A DNA stretch of 64,000 nt, taken from Alistipes sp. Lineage in GTDB: Bacteria > Bacteroidota > Bacteroidia > Bacteroidales > Rikenellaceae. This document shows, one piece after another, positions 35,825 to 44,470 of this stretch (position 1 is the first letter of the stretch; each line of letters starts with the position of its first letter). A program made the position numbers and the translations under genes. The notes below the pieces were generated by a model. That model was not told where the DNA came from. It was given only the letters and a program-made list of their open reading frames with translations, and did not search any database. The stretch lies in NCBI GenBank assembly GCA_029059935.1, contig JAIDUZ010000069.1, positions 1 through 64,000 on the forward strand. Direction: 5' to 3'.

Positions 35825-37117
35825 TTACTTGAAGAGCTCTTCGACCTTGGCGACCACCTCGTCGACCGACGGTTCGAGCGGGAAAACAAGGCTCGGTTTA
35901 AGATACCACAATTCCTTGCCCTCCTTGAAGAGTCCTTCGCCGCCGCCCGTGATGTTGAGCATGACGGTGGCATCTTTCTCCACCTTGCCGTCGGCCACAG
36001 CCTTGATGAGCGACGCCGTAGCGACCGCAGCAGCGGAATAGATGTCGACGCCTTCCAGCTCCTTGAAGAGCTTGGCGGCCTTGCGGGCCTGGGCGTTGGT
36101 GGCAACGAAGACATCGCCGCCCGTGGCTTTCAAGGCATCGTAAAGCCCCCCGGCCAATCCGTAGGGAGGGCGCCGGTTGGACAGGACCTTGGCATCGATG
36201 ATTTCGGCATCGCGGCGCGCCTTGTCGTCGTCGTAAGGCAGCATCTGCCGCGAATCGGCCCGCCAGGCGTCGTACATGGGAACGAACGGCGCATTCTGCG
36301 AAACCATCAGCTTCATGGTGTTCGAGCCGAAGCGGCCGTCCTCGATCAGACGCATGTTGGCTTCCCAGGCGGCAATGGCCCCCGTACCGGAACCCACAGC
36401 CTGAAAATAGTAGTCCGGAATGCGGCCGATGGTCGTCACGGCCGAAAGCACCGTGGTGGCCATGCCGTCGCGGCGGGCGATGTTCTTGGCGCCGCCCTCG
36501 GCATAGAAGCCGTTCGCTTTGAGGGCGAGGTTGGAGAGGTGGATGGCATCGAAATAATCGCCGCCCTTCTCGCAGCTGATGAGCTTGACGCAGGGATTCA
36601 GCGGCTCGGCGAACCACAGCGCATCGATATTGTCATGAGGTACGGCCAACAACAACTTGATGTTGTTGTCGGAGCAAACTTTGGCGAAAGCGCGGGCCGT
36701 ATTGCCGGCCGAAGCGACGACCAGCACGCGGTTCTCGTTCTCGGCAGCACGGGCGCAGACCGAATAGGCCTCGGTCTCCTTGAACGAGCAGGTGGTCATC
36801 GCAGCGCCGACGGCCGGATAGTAGCCGTTGAAAGTAATCCAGAGGTTTTCGAGCCCCAGATGCGCGCCCAGCCCCTTGCTTTTGAAAGTGACCGGCGCCG
36901 ACGAGCCTTTGAGCATGCGCTTCACAGGAAGCCAGTCGGCGAATTTGTAAAGACCGAATTTGTCGGGGCGGACTTCCAGCTGCTTCTTGGCATACCTGGC
37001 ACGCACGAGCGAGGGCGACTTGCAGGCGCGGTCTTCCAGCACCCAGCCCTCGTCCTCGAATTCCCGCCCGGATGCGACGCATTCGAGCGTATAGGAGGTG
37101 GGAGTGAACTTTTCCAT
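35825..37117 (-). CDS. Cysteate synthase (threonine-synthase-like PLP enzyme)
   Basis: This 430-residue fold-type II PLP enzyme would automatically be called threonine synthase. Its blocks match the cysteate synthase branch as I recall it: PVTFKSKGLGAHLGL, FNGYYP, CSFKETEA with the PLP Lys near residue 113, PDYYFQAVGSGTG, EDGRFGS, PFVPMYDAW and PPYGLAGGLYDAL. Cysteate synthase makes L-cysteate from O-phosphoserine and sulfite. In Bacteroidetes cysteate is condensed with a fatty acyl group to build sulfonolipids. It follows nspC after 36 bp, probably on one transcript. No acyltransferase gene is adjacent. Confidence 0.8.
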   Translation of the reverse strand: MEKFTPTSYTLECVASGREFEDEGWVLEDRACKSPSLVRARYAKKQLEVRPDKFGLYKFADWLPVKRMLKGSSAPVTFKSKGLGAHLGLENLWITFNGYYPAVGAAMTTCSFKETEAYSVCARAAENENRVLVVASAGNTARAFAKVCSDNNIKLLLAVPHDNIDALWFAEPLNPCVKLISCEKGGDYFDAIHLSNLALKANGFYAEGGAKNIARRDGMATTVLSAVTTIGRIPDYYFQAVGSGTGAIAAWEANMRLIEDGRFGSNTMKLMVSQNAPFVPMYDAWRADSRQMLPYDDDKARRDAEIIDAKVLSNRRPPYGLAGGLYDALKATGGDVFVATNAQARKAAKLFKELEGVDIYSAAAVATASLIKAVADGKVEKDATVMLNITGGGEGLFKEGKELWYLKPSLVFPLEPSVDEVVAKVEELFK

Positions 37118-37153
37118 CTATTTCTGAAAGTTTGGTTTGTAGATACGGATTTT

Positions 37154-38284
37154 TCAGGACATGCGGTTCTTGAAGTCCTCGTAGCCGAACGCGCGGACCG
37201 TGTCGACGCGGCCGTCGCGCCGGACGATGACGATCGAGGGATGATGCACGCCGTTGAACATCGTGGTCTTGACCATGGTGTAGTGGATCATGTCTTCGAA
37301 AACGATGCGGTCGCCCGGTTTCGGGTCGCGGTCGAACGCCCAGTCGCCGCAGAAGTCGCCGGCCAGGCAGCTGGCGCCGCCCATGCGCCACCGTTTTTCG
37401 CCGTCGGCCGGTTCGTGCGCACCGACGATAGCGGGTTTGTAGGGCATTTCGAGACAATCGGGCATGTGGCAGGCGAACGACACGTCGAGCATGGCGGTGT
37501 TGACCCCGCCGTTGGCAACGATATCCTCGACGGTCGCAACCAAATAACCGGTCCGCCACGTAAAGGCGCTGCCCGGTTCGAGAATAAGCCTCAGCCGGGG
37601 ATGGCGCGCCTTGAAATCTTTCAGTATGCGAATCAACTCATCGCAATCGTAGTCGGCATGGGTCATCAGATGGCCGCCGCCCATATTGAGCCATTTTATC
37701 TGCGGAAGCAGGTGGCCGAAACGCTTCTCCACGGCATCGAGCGCCTTTCGCAGCTGTTCGGGCCGCGATTCGCACAGCACATGGAAATGCAGCCCCTCCA
37801 CTCCGGCGGGAAGTTCGGTCAGCTGCTCGGGCACGATGCCCAGACGCGAACCGGCAACGCAGGGATTGTAGAGGTCGGTCTCGACCGGCGAATAACCGGG
37901 ATTGATACGCAGACCGCAAGAGATGCCGTTGATAAGCGCCCGCTGTCCGAAGCGTTCGAACTGTGCGACGGAATTGAACGTGATATGGTCGCTGCAACGC
38001 ATGATTTCGTCGAAATCGCGGTCGCTGTAAACGGGGGCGTAGGTGTGGGCCGGGCGGCCGAACTCCTCCAAGACGAGCCGGGCCTCGGCGGCCGAAGAGG
38101 CCGTAGCACCGTCGGAATGCTGCGCCAGCTCGGGAAAGATGCTCCACATGGCGCACGCTTTGAGCGCCACGATGATCTCGGCACCCGACTCGCGGCGCAC
38201 GCGGTCGATGATGGCGAGGTTGCGGTCGAGCAAGGTTTCATCGAGCACGTAACACGGTGCGGGCAACTTGGCGAAGTCGATCAT
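37154..38284 (-). CDS. nspC: Carboxynorspermidine/carboxyspermidine decarboxylase
   Basis: NspC decarboxylates carboxy(nor)spermidine to (nor)spermidine. The 376-residue PLP enzyme of the alanine racemase/DapDC fold has CYVLDETLLDRNL and VALKACAMW with the PLP Lys. It also has LHFHVLCESRP, WLNMGGGHLMTHADYD, LEPGSAF and the late GGASCLAGD with the catalytic Cys. ATG 38284 begins at the family N-terminus and lies downstream of the -7 box at 38315-38322. Together with the dehydrogenase at 38587-39777 it forms the aspartate-semialdehyde-dependent spermidine route. Confidence 0.93.
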   Translation of the reverse strand: MIDFAKLPAPCYVLDETLLDRNLAIIDRVRRESGAEIIVALKACAMWSIFPELAQHSDGATASSAAEARLVLEEFGRPAHTYAPVYSDRDFDEIMRCSDHITFNSVAQFERFGQRALINGISCGLRINPGYSPVETDLYNPCVAGSRLGIVPEQLTELPAGVEGLHFHVLCESRPEQLRKALDAVEKRFGHLLPQIKWLNMGGGHLMTHADYDCDELIRILKDFKARHPRLRLILEPGSAFTWRTGYLVATVEDIVANGGVNTAMLDVSFACHMPDCLEMPYKPAIVGAHEPADGEKRWRMGGASCLAGDFCGDWAFDRDPKPGDRIVFEDMIHYTMVKTTMFNGVHHPSIVIVRRDGRVDTVRAFGYEDFKNRMS

Positions 38285-38314
38285 GCTGTCTTTCTGATTT
38301 TGCGAAAAGTCATG

Positions 38315-38322
38315 CAAAATTA
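38315..38322 (-). promoter_or_regulatory. Promoter -7 box for nspC
   Basis: TAATTTTG on the minus strand, 30 nt upstream of ATG 38284. No good -33 element is seen. Confidence 0.55.
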
Positions 38323-38534
38323 ACAAAAACAGCGACAAAAACGACTCTCCGGAGAGAAAAACGCCGGAAAATAAGTCTTTATACCTATCCTTGGACCGGG
38401 CTCCGAAAAGAAATACGGCTCCGTCCCAGGAACCGGCATCGGTCATACCGGAAGCATACCGTCCACGCCCGCATCCGGATTGCAGGGTCCGCGTTTCCAA
38501 ACAGCAACAGCTATTTTGCCCGGCCCCGCAGCAA

Positions 38535-38565
38535 CAAAAACGGCCCGCGGAATTTCCGCGGGCCG
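38535..38565 (-). terminator. Terminator after carboxynorspermidine synthase
   Basis: A 12-bp GC-rich perfect stem (CGGCCCGCGGAA and complement) is followed on the minus strand by TTTTTG, 22 nt after the stop at 38587. Confidence 0.88.
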
Positions 38566-38586
38566 CAACTCTGCCGACAAAAGGCC

Positions 38587-39777
38587 TCAGACCTCGATGT
38601 CGACGTCGAACAACTCGTGCCAAGGCAGACCCTGAGGTCCGAGTTCGGCGAGGAACGGATCGGGGTCGAACTCCTCGACGTTGAAGACGCCGGCGCCGCG
38701 CCACAACCCCTTGGCCCACATCGAAGCACCCAGTGCCGCAGGTACGCCGGTCGTGAAGCTGACGGCCTGCGTGCCGGTTTCCTTGAATGCGGCCTCGTGG
38801 TCGCAGTTGTTATAGATATAGTAGGTGCGCTCCTTACCGTCCTTGACGCCGCGGATACGGCAGCCGATGGAAGTCTGACCATGATAGTTGGCACCCAACG
38901 ACTTGGGATCGGGCAACACGGCCTTGAGGAACTGAATGGGGACGATTTCGACACCGTTGTAGATGATGGGGTCGATGCGCGCCATGCCGATGTTCTGAAT
39001 GACGCGCAGGTGCGTGAGGTACTCCTGTCCGAACGTCATCCAGAAGCGGGCCCGCTTGATGGTGGGATAGTTCTTGACGAGCGACTCCAGCTCCTCGTGA
39101 TAGATGACGTAGGATTCGCGCTCGCCGATGCCGGGATAATTCAGCGGACGATGGATTTCGTGGGGCTCGGTGACCACCCACTTGCCGTTTTCGTAGTAAC
39201 GGCCCTTCTGCGTCACCTCGCGGATGTTGATTTCGGGGTTGAAGTTGGTGGCGAAAGCCATGCCGTGGTTGCCGGCGTTGCAGTCGACGATGTCGAGGTA
39301 GTGGATTTCATCGAAATGGTGCTTGGCGGCATAGGCGGTGAAGATGGCCGTAACGCCCGGGTCGAAGCCGCAGCCGAGGATGGCCGTGAGACCGGCGGCC
39401 TTGAAACGGTCCTGGTAGGCCCACTGCCACGAATATTCGAAATGCGCCTCGTCCTTGGGCTCGTAGTTGGCCGTATCGAGGTAGTTGCAGCCGCATTCGA
39501 GGCAGGCATCCATGATGGTGAGGTCCTGGTACGGCAGAGCGACATTGACGACGATGTCGGGCTTGAACGCACGGAACAACTCGCACAGCTCGGGCACGCT
39601 GTCGGCATCGACCTGCGCCGTTCGGACCCGGTTGCCGCCGATGGCCGCCGCAACGGCGTCGCACTTGGACTTGGTACGGCTGGCGAGCATCACCTCCGAG
39701 AAAACGGGATTGGCGGCGATCTTCTGCGTGACGACCGTACCGACACCGCCCGCACCGATGATTAGGGCTTTACACAT
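38587..39777 (-). CDS. Carboxynorspermidine synthase (saccharopine dehydrogenase family)
   Basis: This enzyme couples a diamine to L-aspartate semialdehyde by reductive condensation, giving carboxy(nor)spermidine for NspC. The 396-residue protein has the Rossmann motif IIGAGGVGTVV at residues 6-16, the VNVALPYQDL and NYLDTANYEP blocks, and ILGCGFDPGVTAIF. All are typical of the LYS9-like carboxynorspermidine dehydrogenase branch. Lysine-forming saccharopine dehydrogenase is the alternative, but the nspC neighbour decides. Two -7 boxes precede it, and a strong terminator separates it from nspC. Confidence 0.9.
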   Translation of the reverse strand: MCKALIIGAGGVGTVVTQKIAANPVFSEVMLASRTKSKCDAVAAAIGGNRVRTAQVDADSVPELCELFRAFKPDIVVNVALPYQDLTIMDACLECGCNYLDTANYEPKDEAHFEYSWQWAYQDRFKAAGLTAILGCGFDPGVTAIFTAYAAKHHFDEIHYLDIVDCNAGNHGMAFATNFNPEINIREVTQKGRYYENGKWVVTEPHEIHRPLNYPGIGERESYVIYHEELESLVKNYPTIKRARFWMTFGQEYLTHLRVIQNIGMARIDPIIYNGVEIVPIQFLKAVLPDPKSLGANYHGQTSIGCRIRGVKDGKERTYYIYNNCDHEAAFKETGTQAVSFTTGVPAALGASMWAKGLWRGAGVFNVEEFDPDPFLAELGPQGLPWHELFDVDIEV

Positions 39778-39816
39778 AGGAATATGTTTTTACTGTCAAA
39801 AAACGTTTGAACCCTA

Positions 39817-39851
39817 CAAAAATATCGTTTTATTTTGGTAAAACAAAAATA
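39817..39851 (-). promoter_or_regulatory. Two promoter -7 boxes for carboxynorspermidine synthase
   Basis: TATTTTTG occurs twice on the minus strand (39817-39824 and 39844-39851). The proximal box gives a leader of about 30-35 nt. The pair overlaps the divergent tRNA-Lys promoter. Confidence 0.55.
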
Positions 39852-39864
39852 TTCTCTACATTTG
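39833..39864 (+). promoter_or_regulatory. Promoter for tRNA-Lys
   Basis: TTTTG at 39833-39837 and TACATTTG at 39857-39864 have the consensus 19-nt spacing, 40 nt upstream of the tRNA. Confidence 0.75.
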
Positions 39865-39904
39865 CACCACCGAAAAGGAGCCCTGCTCCCGTTCGGCAGA
39901 CGGA

Positions 39905-39980
39905 GAATCCGTAGCTCAGCTGGTAGAGCACAACACTTTTAATGTTGGGGTCCTGGGTTCGAGCCCCAGCGGGTTCACCA
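39905..39980 (+). tRNA. tRNA-Lys (TTT)
   Basis: The cloverleaf is complete: acceptor GAATCCG/CGGGTTC, D-arm TAGCTCAGCTGGTAGAGC, anticodon stem CAACA/TGTTG with TTT at 39938-39940, and T-loop GGTTCGAGCCC. The discriminator is A, and CCA is encoded at the 3' end, unlike the tRNA-Asp at 16055. Confidence 0.97.
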
Positions 39981-39987
39981 AAATTCA

Positions 39988-40015
39988 AACCGTTCTCTTC
40001 GGAGAGCGGTTTTTC
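39988..40015 (+). terminator. Terminator after tRNA-Lys
   Basis: A 10-bp stem (AACCGTTCTC/GAGAGCGGTT, one G-U) with a TTCG loop is followed by TTTT. Confidence 0.85.
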
Positions 40016-40160
40016 TGTTTCCATGAAGCGGATGCACGGGGCTCTTCACCTGCGGTTACCTCCTTGCCGAAACCCCGAACCGCCCTGCGAATACGCCCCG
40101 AACGAAACGGCCCAAACCTTCGAAACTCTCGAAACGAAAGCCGTTCACCTATTTCCGGGT

Positions 40161-40910
40161 CTATTCCTTCTCCTTTTTCTGCCGCTGCTGGCGCAGTTCG
40201 TCCATATATCCCGCCGTAATCACACCGGACGGCAGGGCGATGATTGCGACTCCGAACAACGATGACAGCATCGACACGACTCTTCCGACATCGGTAACGG
40301 GGCACAAATCGCCATAACCGACCGTAGTCAGCGTCACCGTCGACCAATAGAGCGCATCGAAGAACGAATGAAACGTCTCGGCCCCCGTCTCGGGATTCGT
40401 ATGCGGTTCGGCATTGAACATCACCAGCGCCGTGACAAAAATATAGAAAAGCGCAAGCATCAATACCGACAGCAAAACATGCCGCTCCTTATGGATGACC
40501 CTCATAAAAACGGCTATCTTGTCGGAATAACGGAAAAATTTAAGAACGCGCACAATCTTCATCAACCGGGTCAGACGCAGCAGCTTGAACTGGGAGCCTA
40601 TCAGATTCAGCCCTGGCAGAATCGACAGCAGGTCGATGACGGCCATGGGTGTGAACGGATAAATCAGAAACGAAAGCCGGCCTTTCCCCAGCCGTATGTC
40701 GGCGGTATACCACCGCCCTGCATAATCAAGGATGAATGCGGCAACGGTGCCCCCTTCAACAATCCGGAATATCGGATAATCGCTGACGAACATCAACGGA
40801 ACAATGCTCGCGACAATCATCGCAAGCATATACCAGTCGTAAATACGGCTCCACCCCATCCCCTCGCGGTCCCGGTCGACAATATCGGAAATCAGTTTGC
40901 GCAACTCCAT
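40161..40910 (-). CDS. Voltage-gated potassium channel (6-TM, Kv type)
   Basis: This 249-residue channel has four voltage-sensor helices and a pore. S4 shows a basic residue at every third position (RLTRLMKIVRVLKFFR), and the selectivity filter is TLTTVGYGD between S5 and S6. A short C-terminal charged tail (RQQRQKKEKE) replaces any ligand-binding domain. It should conduct K+ in response to membrane voltage. ATG 40910 is chosen; the upstream frame (DPVRIRPG) is not channel-like. It is a single gene. Confidence 0.92.
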   Translation of the reverse strand: MELRKLISDIVDRDREGMGWSRIYDWYMLAMIVASIVPLMFVSDYPIFRIVEGGTVAAFILDYAGRWYTADIRLGKGRLSFLIYPFTPMAVIDLLSILPGLNLIGSQFKLLRLTRLMKIVRVLKFFRYSDKIAVFMRVIHKERHVLLSVLMLALFYIFVTALVMFNAEPHTNPETGAETFHSFFDALYWSTVTLTTVGYGDLCPVTDVGRVVSMLSSLFGVAIIALPSGVITAGYMDELRQQRQKKEKE

Positions 40911-41026
40911 GATACGATGAATTTTGAAAAATATGTTATTAACGGAGCCGAGCACCCCCGGACGAATCCGGACCGGGTCCATTCGGACAGGTCGAGAAGC
41001 CGTTTTTGTCGCAAAAAACAGGATTC

Positions 41027-41437
41027 CTACTCCACGTCAACTTCGACGAAGAGTCGGAAGCGGCCGGCCGGTGCGAAACGCAGGTCCAAGGGTTTGAACT
41101 GCCAGCCGCGTTCGCCGCGCGAATCGAACGTGAGTTCAACGGCGCACATGGCACCCGGCGCGAAAGGTTCGGAGTCGAACGCCAGAGAAGTACACCCGCA
41201 CGTCCGTTCGTAGGAGACAATGACAAGAGGATGCGCCGTCCGGTTCTCGAACCACAGGCGCGAAACGGCCGTTTCGCCGGAGTGCAGACGCCCCAGTCGC
41301 AGGGTGTCGCGTCCGCCGCTTTCGAGCAGCGAATCGGTCAGTACAATGACGCGGCCCCCGGGCGCAACCGGCGCAGGCGAATGGCCGCACGCACCGCAAA
41401 GAACCGCCGCCAGCAGAAGAATCGCACTGCGAAACAT
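41027..41437 (-). CDS. DUF1573 lipoprotein
   Basis: This 136-residue protein has a lipoprotein signal (LLLAAVLCGACG). The DUF1573 Ig-like domain is marked by FENRTAHPLVIVSYERTCGCT and PFAPGAMCAVELTFDS, as in Bacteroidetes proteins found next to nusB. It is probably anchored in the periplasm; the function is unknown, and the CGC motif could bind metal or form a disulfide. It begins 5 bp after the nusB stop and shares its transcript. Confidence 0.85.
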   Translation of the reverse strand: MFRSAILLLAAVLCGACGHSPAPVAPGGRVIVLTDSLLESGGRDTLRLGRLHSGETAVSRLWFENRTAHPLVIVSYERTCGCTSLAFDSEPFAPGAMCAVELTFDSRGERGWQFKPLDLRFAPAGRFRLFVEVDVE

Positions 41438-41442
41438 GCCCG

Positions 41443-42378
41443 TCAGATCAGACCGCGGCCCGACTTCCTGATACGTCCTTCGGCCGTGAGCGACTCGACG
41501 ATTTTGTCGAGCACGCCGTTGATGAAAGTACTGCTGCCCGGAGTGGAATAGAACTTCGAAATCTCGATCCATTCGTCGAGCGTCACCTTCACGGGAATGT
41601 CGGGAAACTCCGTGAGTTCGGCCATCGCGGTGCCGATGATAAGATTGTCCATGAAAACGATGCGCTCGACATCCCAGTTGGAGGTGAACTTCTCGATGTA
41701 GTCCTGATACTTGTCGTAGTTGACCAGCGACTTCTCGAAAAGCGTCTTGACGAACACCGGGTCGTCGTCCGACTTGAACTTGGGCGCTATCTTCAGTTCG
41801 GAGTGCGAGGGCTTCAGCATCGAGAGGGTGCGCAGGACAAGCACCAGCACATAAGGCAGGTCGTCGTTCCAAAGGATGGAAATCTCTTCGAGCTGTTCGT
41901 CCAGCGCGTCGCAGGTCTGCATCTCCTTGAAGAAATCCTCGACCAGGCGCCGGTCGTCGTCGAACGAGCGCTCCTCGCGCGCCATGTAGTCCTGGAAACA
42001 TTCGCTTTCGCACAGCTGCCCGTAGAGCGTGCGGATCAGGTCGGGATACTGCGTCCAGCCCAGTTTGCGGGCGGCGAGGTAGTCGTTGACAGCGTCGCTG
42101 TTGGCAATGGTGCGGATAACCGCGTTGTCGACGAACTTGGTATTGGGATGAAGGTCTTCGAAAGCAGGCAGTTTCTTGGCCTTGGCTATTTCGATGCGCT
42201 GTTCGGCATAACGCACCAGCTCGACGGGAAGCGCCAGCATCTGGAAATAAAGATCGTAGGCCTTGTCGACGGAGGCCATGAGCGTCTTTTCGGAGGCGAT
42301 CATGTTGTCGGCATCGGACTTGAGATGGGCGAACAGCGCCTTGGCGACCTTGATACGGAGTAATCTTCTGCTCAGCAT
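41443..42378 (-). CDS. nusB: Transcription antitermination factor NusB (long form)
   Basis: NusB binds boxA RNA with NusE to support antitermination of rRNA operons. The protein is 311 residues, about twice the E. coli length. The C-terminal ~150 residues carry the NusB helical fold (DRIVFMDNLIIGTAMAEL-like WDVERIVFMDNLIIGTAMAE, then IPVKVTLDEWIEISKFYSTP and FINGVLDKI). The N-terminal half begins LSRRLLRIKVAKALFA, which looks like a duplicated NusB-type helix set, as usual in Bacteroidetes. A promoter box lies at 42405-42412. Confidence 0.92.
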   Translation of the reverse strand: MLSRRLLRIKVAKALFAHLKSDADNMIASEKTLMASVDKAYDLYFQMLALPVELVRYAEQRIEIAKAKKLPAFEDLHPNTKFVDNAVIRTIANSDAVNDYLAARKLGWTQYPDLIRTLYGQLCESECFQDYMAREERSFDDDRRLVEDFFKEMQTCDALDEQLEEISILWNDDLPYVLVLVLRTLSMLKPSHSELKIAPKFKSDDDPVFVKTLFEKSLVNYDKYQDYIEKFTSNWDVERIVFMDNLIIGTAMAELTEFPDIPVKVTLDEWIEISKFYSTPGSSTFINGVLDKIVESLTAEGRIRKSGRGLI

Positions 42379-42404
42379 GGATGCGGGAACGTTTTGAACG
42401 GCCG

Positions 42405-42412
42405 CAAAAGTA
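42405..42412 (-). promoter_or_regulatory. Promoter -7 box for nusB
   Basis: TACTTTTG on the minus strand, 26 nt upstream of ATG 42378. Confidence 0.65.
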
Positions 42413-42564
42413 CAACTAAAAATCAGAAATCGGAAATGATGCGCCGGGATTTTTCAGCAAGACGACCATTCTTGCGATGGCCCGCCGGCCCGGCGAAAAT
42501 ACTTCCGCAGCGGCCCGGAGCCAAATTTTAATCGCGATTTATGAATTATGAATCGCGAATTGTC

Positions 42565-42572
42565 TATCTTTG
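42565..42572 (+). promoter_or_regulatory. Promoter -7 box for the flavoprotein gene
   Basis: TATCTTTG ends 7 nt before ATG 42580, so the transcript would be nearly leaderless. Confidence 0.55.
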
Positions 42573-42579
42573 TACCCGT

Positions 42580-43866
42580 ATGGAACAAACAGAAACGACA
42601 CAACCCGCCGAACGGCAGCCCTACGACGTCATCGTCGTAGGCGCAGGCGCGGCAGGCATGATGGCGGCAGGCACGGCGGCCCGCAGCGGCAAACGGGTCC
42701 TGCTGCTGGAAAAGATGGAGAAATCGGGACGCAAGGTCCGCATCACGGGCAAGGGGCGCTGCAACGTGACCAACGCCCGCCCGGCCGAGGAGTTCGCCCA
42801 GCAGGTCCGCACCAACGCCGACTTCTTCGCCCCGGCATTCGCCGAGTTCAACAACCGGGCGACAATCCGCTTCTTCGAGCGTCAGGGCGTGAAACTCGAC
42901 ATCGAGCGCGGCGAGCGCGTCTTCCCCAAGAGCGGCAAGGCGTGGGACATAGCCAACGCCCTGCTGGACTACTGCGTCGACAACGGCGTGAAGATACTCT
43001 ACGAAACGCGCGTGACGGAAATCATGACGCTCGGCGACCGCGTATTCGGCGTGCGCTACGTCAACAAGCGGGGTTTCGGACGCAAGGAGGAGTGCGACCG
43101 CGTCATCCTCGCTACGGGCGGGGTCTCCTACCCCGCCACCGGTTCGACCGGCGACGGCTATGCCTTCGCCGCCGACCTGGGCCATACGGTCGAACCGCTG
43201 CGGCCGTCGCTCACTCCGCTGGTCACGTCGCATCCGCAAATAAAATACCTGCACGGCCTGCTGCTCCGCAACGTCAAGGCCGTGCTTTACGTCAACAACG
43301 AGCCCGTGCGCGAGGAGTTCGGCGAAATCGGGTTCTCGGAGCGCGGCATCGAGGGTGCCGTGGCCCTGCGCATGAGCCGCGACGCGGTCGACGCACTGAT
43401 CGACGGGCACCGCGTGAAACTCGTGCTCGACCTCAAACCCGCGCTGACCGAAGAGATGCTGCGCGACCGCATCGCCCGCGAACGGGCCGAGATGGAACCT
43501 GAGGAGTTTTTCGGCGAGCTCATGCGCAAGCTGATGCCCAAGGCCCTGGTCATGCCCCTGGCCCGGGAGCTGGACATCCATTCGAAAAACTACGTCTCGA
43601 AAATCACCGACGCCGAAATCGACCGCTTGGTCCGCACGCTCAAGGGGCTGACTTTCCCCGTCACGGACTACGCGCCGTTCGAATATGCCGTCACCACGGC
43701 CGGCGGAGTCCGCTGCGACGAGGTGAACCCCTACACCATGGAGTCGCGCAAGGTCCGCGGGCTCTACCTGGCGGGCGAAGTGCTCGACATCGACGCCAAC
43801 ACGGGCGGCTACAACTTGCAGATCGCTTTCTCGACGGGCCGCCTGGCCGGCATGCTGAAAAAATAA
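42580..43866 (+). CDS. FAD-dependent oxidoreductase, HI0933/YhiN family
   Basis: This 428-residue flavoprotein binds FAD through VIVVGAGAAGMMAAGTAA near residue 18 and LLLEKMEKSGRKVRITGKGRCNVTN, the HI0933 family hallmark. Later blocks are ILATGGVSYPATGSTGDGYAFA and LYLAGEVLDIDANTGGYNLQIAFSTG. The substrate is unknown in most members. ATG 42580 is chosen because the in-frame ATG 42541 lies upstream of the -7 box. The small gene at 43873 follows after 6 bp. Confidence 0.9.
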   Translation: MEQTETTQPAERQPYDVIVVGAGAAGMMAAGTAARSGKRVLLLEKMEKSGRKVRITGKGRCNVTNARPAEEFAQQVRTNADFFAPAFAEFNNRATIRFFERQGVKLDIERGERVFPKSGKAWDIANALLDYCVDNGVKILYETRVTEIMTLGDRVFGVRYVNKRGFGRKEECDRVILATGGVSYPATGSTGDGYAFAADLGHTVEPLRPSLTPLVTSHPQIKYLHGLLLRNVKAVLYVNNEPVREEFGEIGFSERGIEGAVALRMSRDAVDALIDGHRVKLVLDLKPALTEEMLRDRIARERAEMEPEEFFGELMRKLMPKALVMPLARELDIHSKNYVSKITDAEIDRLVRTLKGLTFPVTDYAPFEYAVTTAGGVRCDEVNPYTMESRKVRGLYLAGEVLDIDANTGGYNLQIAFSTGRLAGMLKK

Positions 43867-43872
43867 CCGGCA

Positions 43873-44385
43873 ATGAAGCAGGCGGGGCATCGGTTCAGGG
43901 AAAGGGTCGTTCGCGGCATGACGGCCGTAAGCACTCGGTTGACACGCGCCCGCCACTTCCGGGGCCACGGAGTGCATTCGCCGTTCGTCTATGCATTGGT
44001 GCGGGAGGTGTTCATGCGGCACGAGCTGTTGCCCGGCGACCGCTCGCTCTACGAGGCTCTGCGAAGCAAGGGTATCGCCGAGCAGCGGGCCGTACAGCTG
44101 CAAAATCTGGCTATTCACGCCGGACTCGCGACCTTTGGCCTGAATCGTGCGGAGGGCGCACTGACCGTAGCCCTGCCCGGACTGCCGCACGACGAATTGC
44201 TGAAACTGGCCGAGGATGCCAAGATTTCGGGGGCCGCGCTGGTCGTCATGCTGCCGTGCGTGAGAAGCGAGCGGCAGGCGCTGTGCCGTCAGCTCGTGGC
44301 GATGCACGACTCCACTTCGGTGGACAACCGCGCCTACCTGCTGCTCTTCAACAACCGGCTCCCCAAACAGCACTTCGTACTGTAG
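43873..44385 (+). CDS. Small protein with methyltransferase-like N-terminus
   Basis: I cannot assign this 170-residue protein. Its start (RLTRARHFRGHGVHSPFVYALV) resembles the RHGxHSPFVY lead of a Bacteroidetes class I SAM methyltransferase-like family. The glycine-rich SAM loop (ExGxGxG) that should follow is absent, so it looks like a degenerate or repurposed relative. The C-terminal half (DNRAYLLLFNNRLPKQHFVL) resembles the last strands of that fold. It is cotranscribed with the flavoprotein gene 6 bp upstream. Confidence 0.55.
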   Translation: MKQAGHRFRERVVRGMTAVSTRLTRARHFRGHGVHSPFVYALVREVFMRHELLPGDRSLYEALRSKGIAEQRAVQLQNLAIHAGLATFGLNRAEGALTVALPGLPHDELLKLAEDAKISGAALVVMLPCVRSERQALCRQLVAMHDSTSVDNRAYLLLFNNRLPKQHFVL

Positions 44386-44470
44386 GACGCGCTTCGGGGA
44401 GGGCTTCCGGCACCGCAAAGCACCGCCACGGAAGCGGGCTGAACTCAGAACCACGGAAACACCACCATCC

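Noticed and set aside
35825-37117. Threonine synthase
   Set aside because: The diagnostic blocks fit cysteate synthase, and no other threonine-pathway gene is adjacent.
41443-42415. Long frame continuing upstream from the DUF1573 gene
   Set aside because: The extension overlaps nusB in another frame. The lipoprotein signal at 41437 marks the true start.
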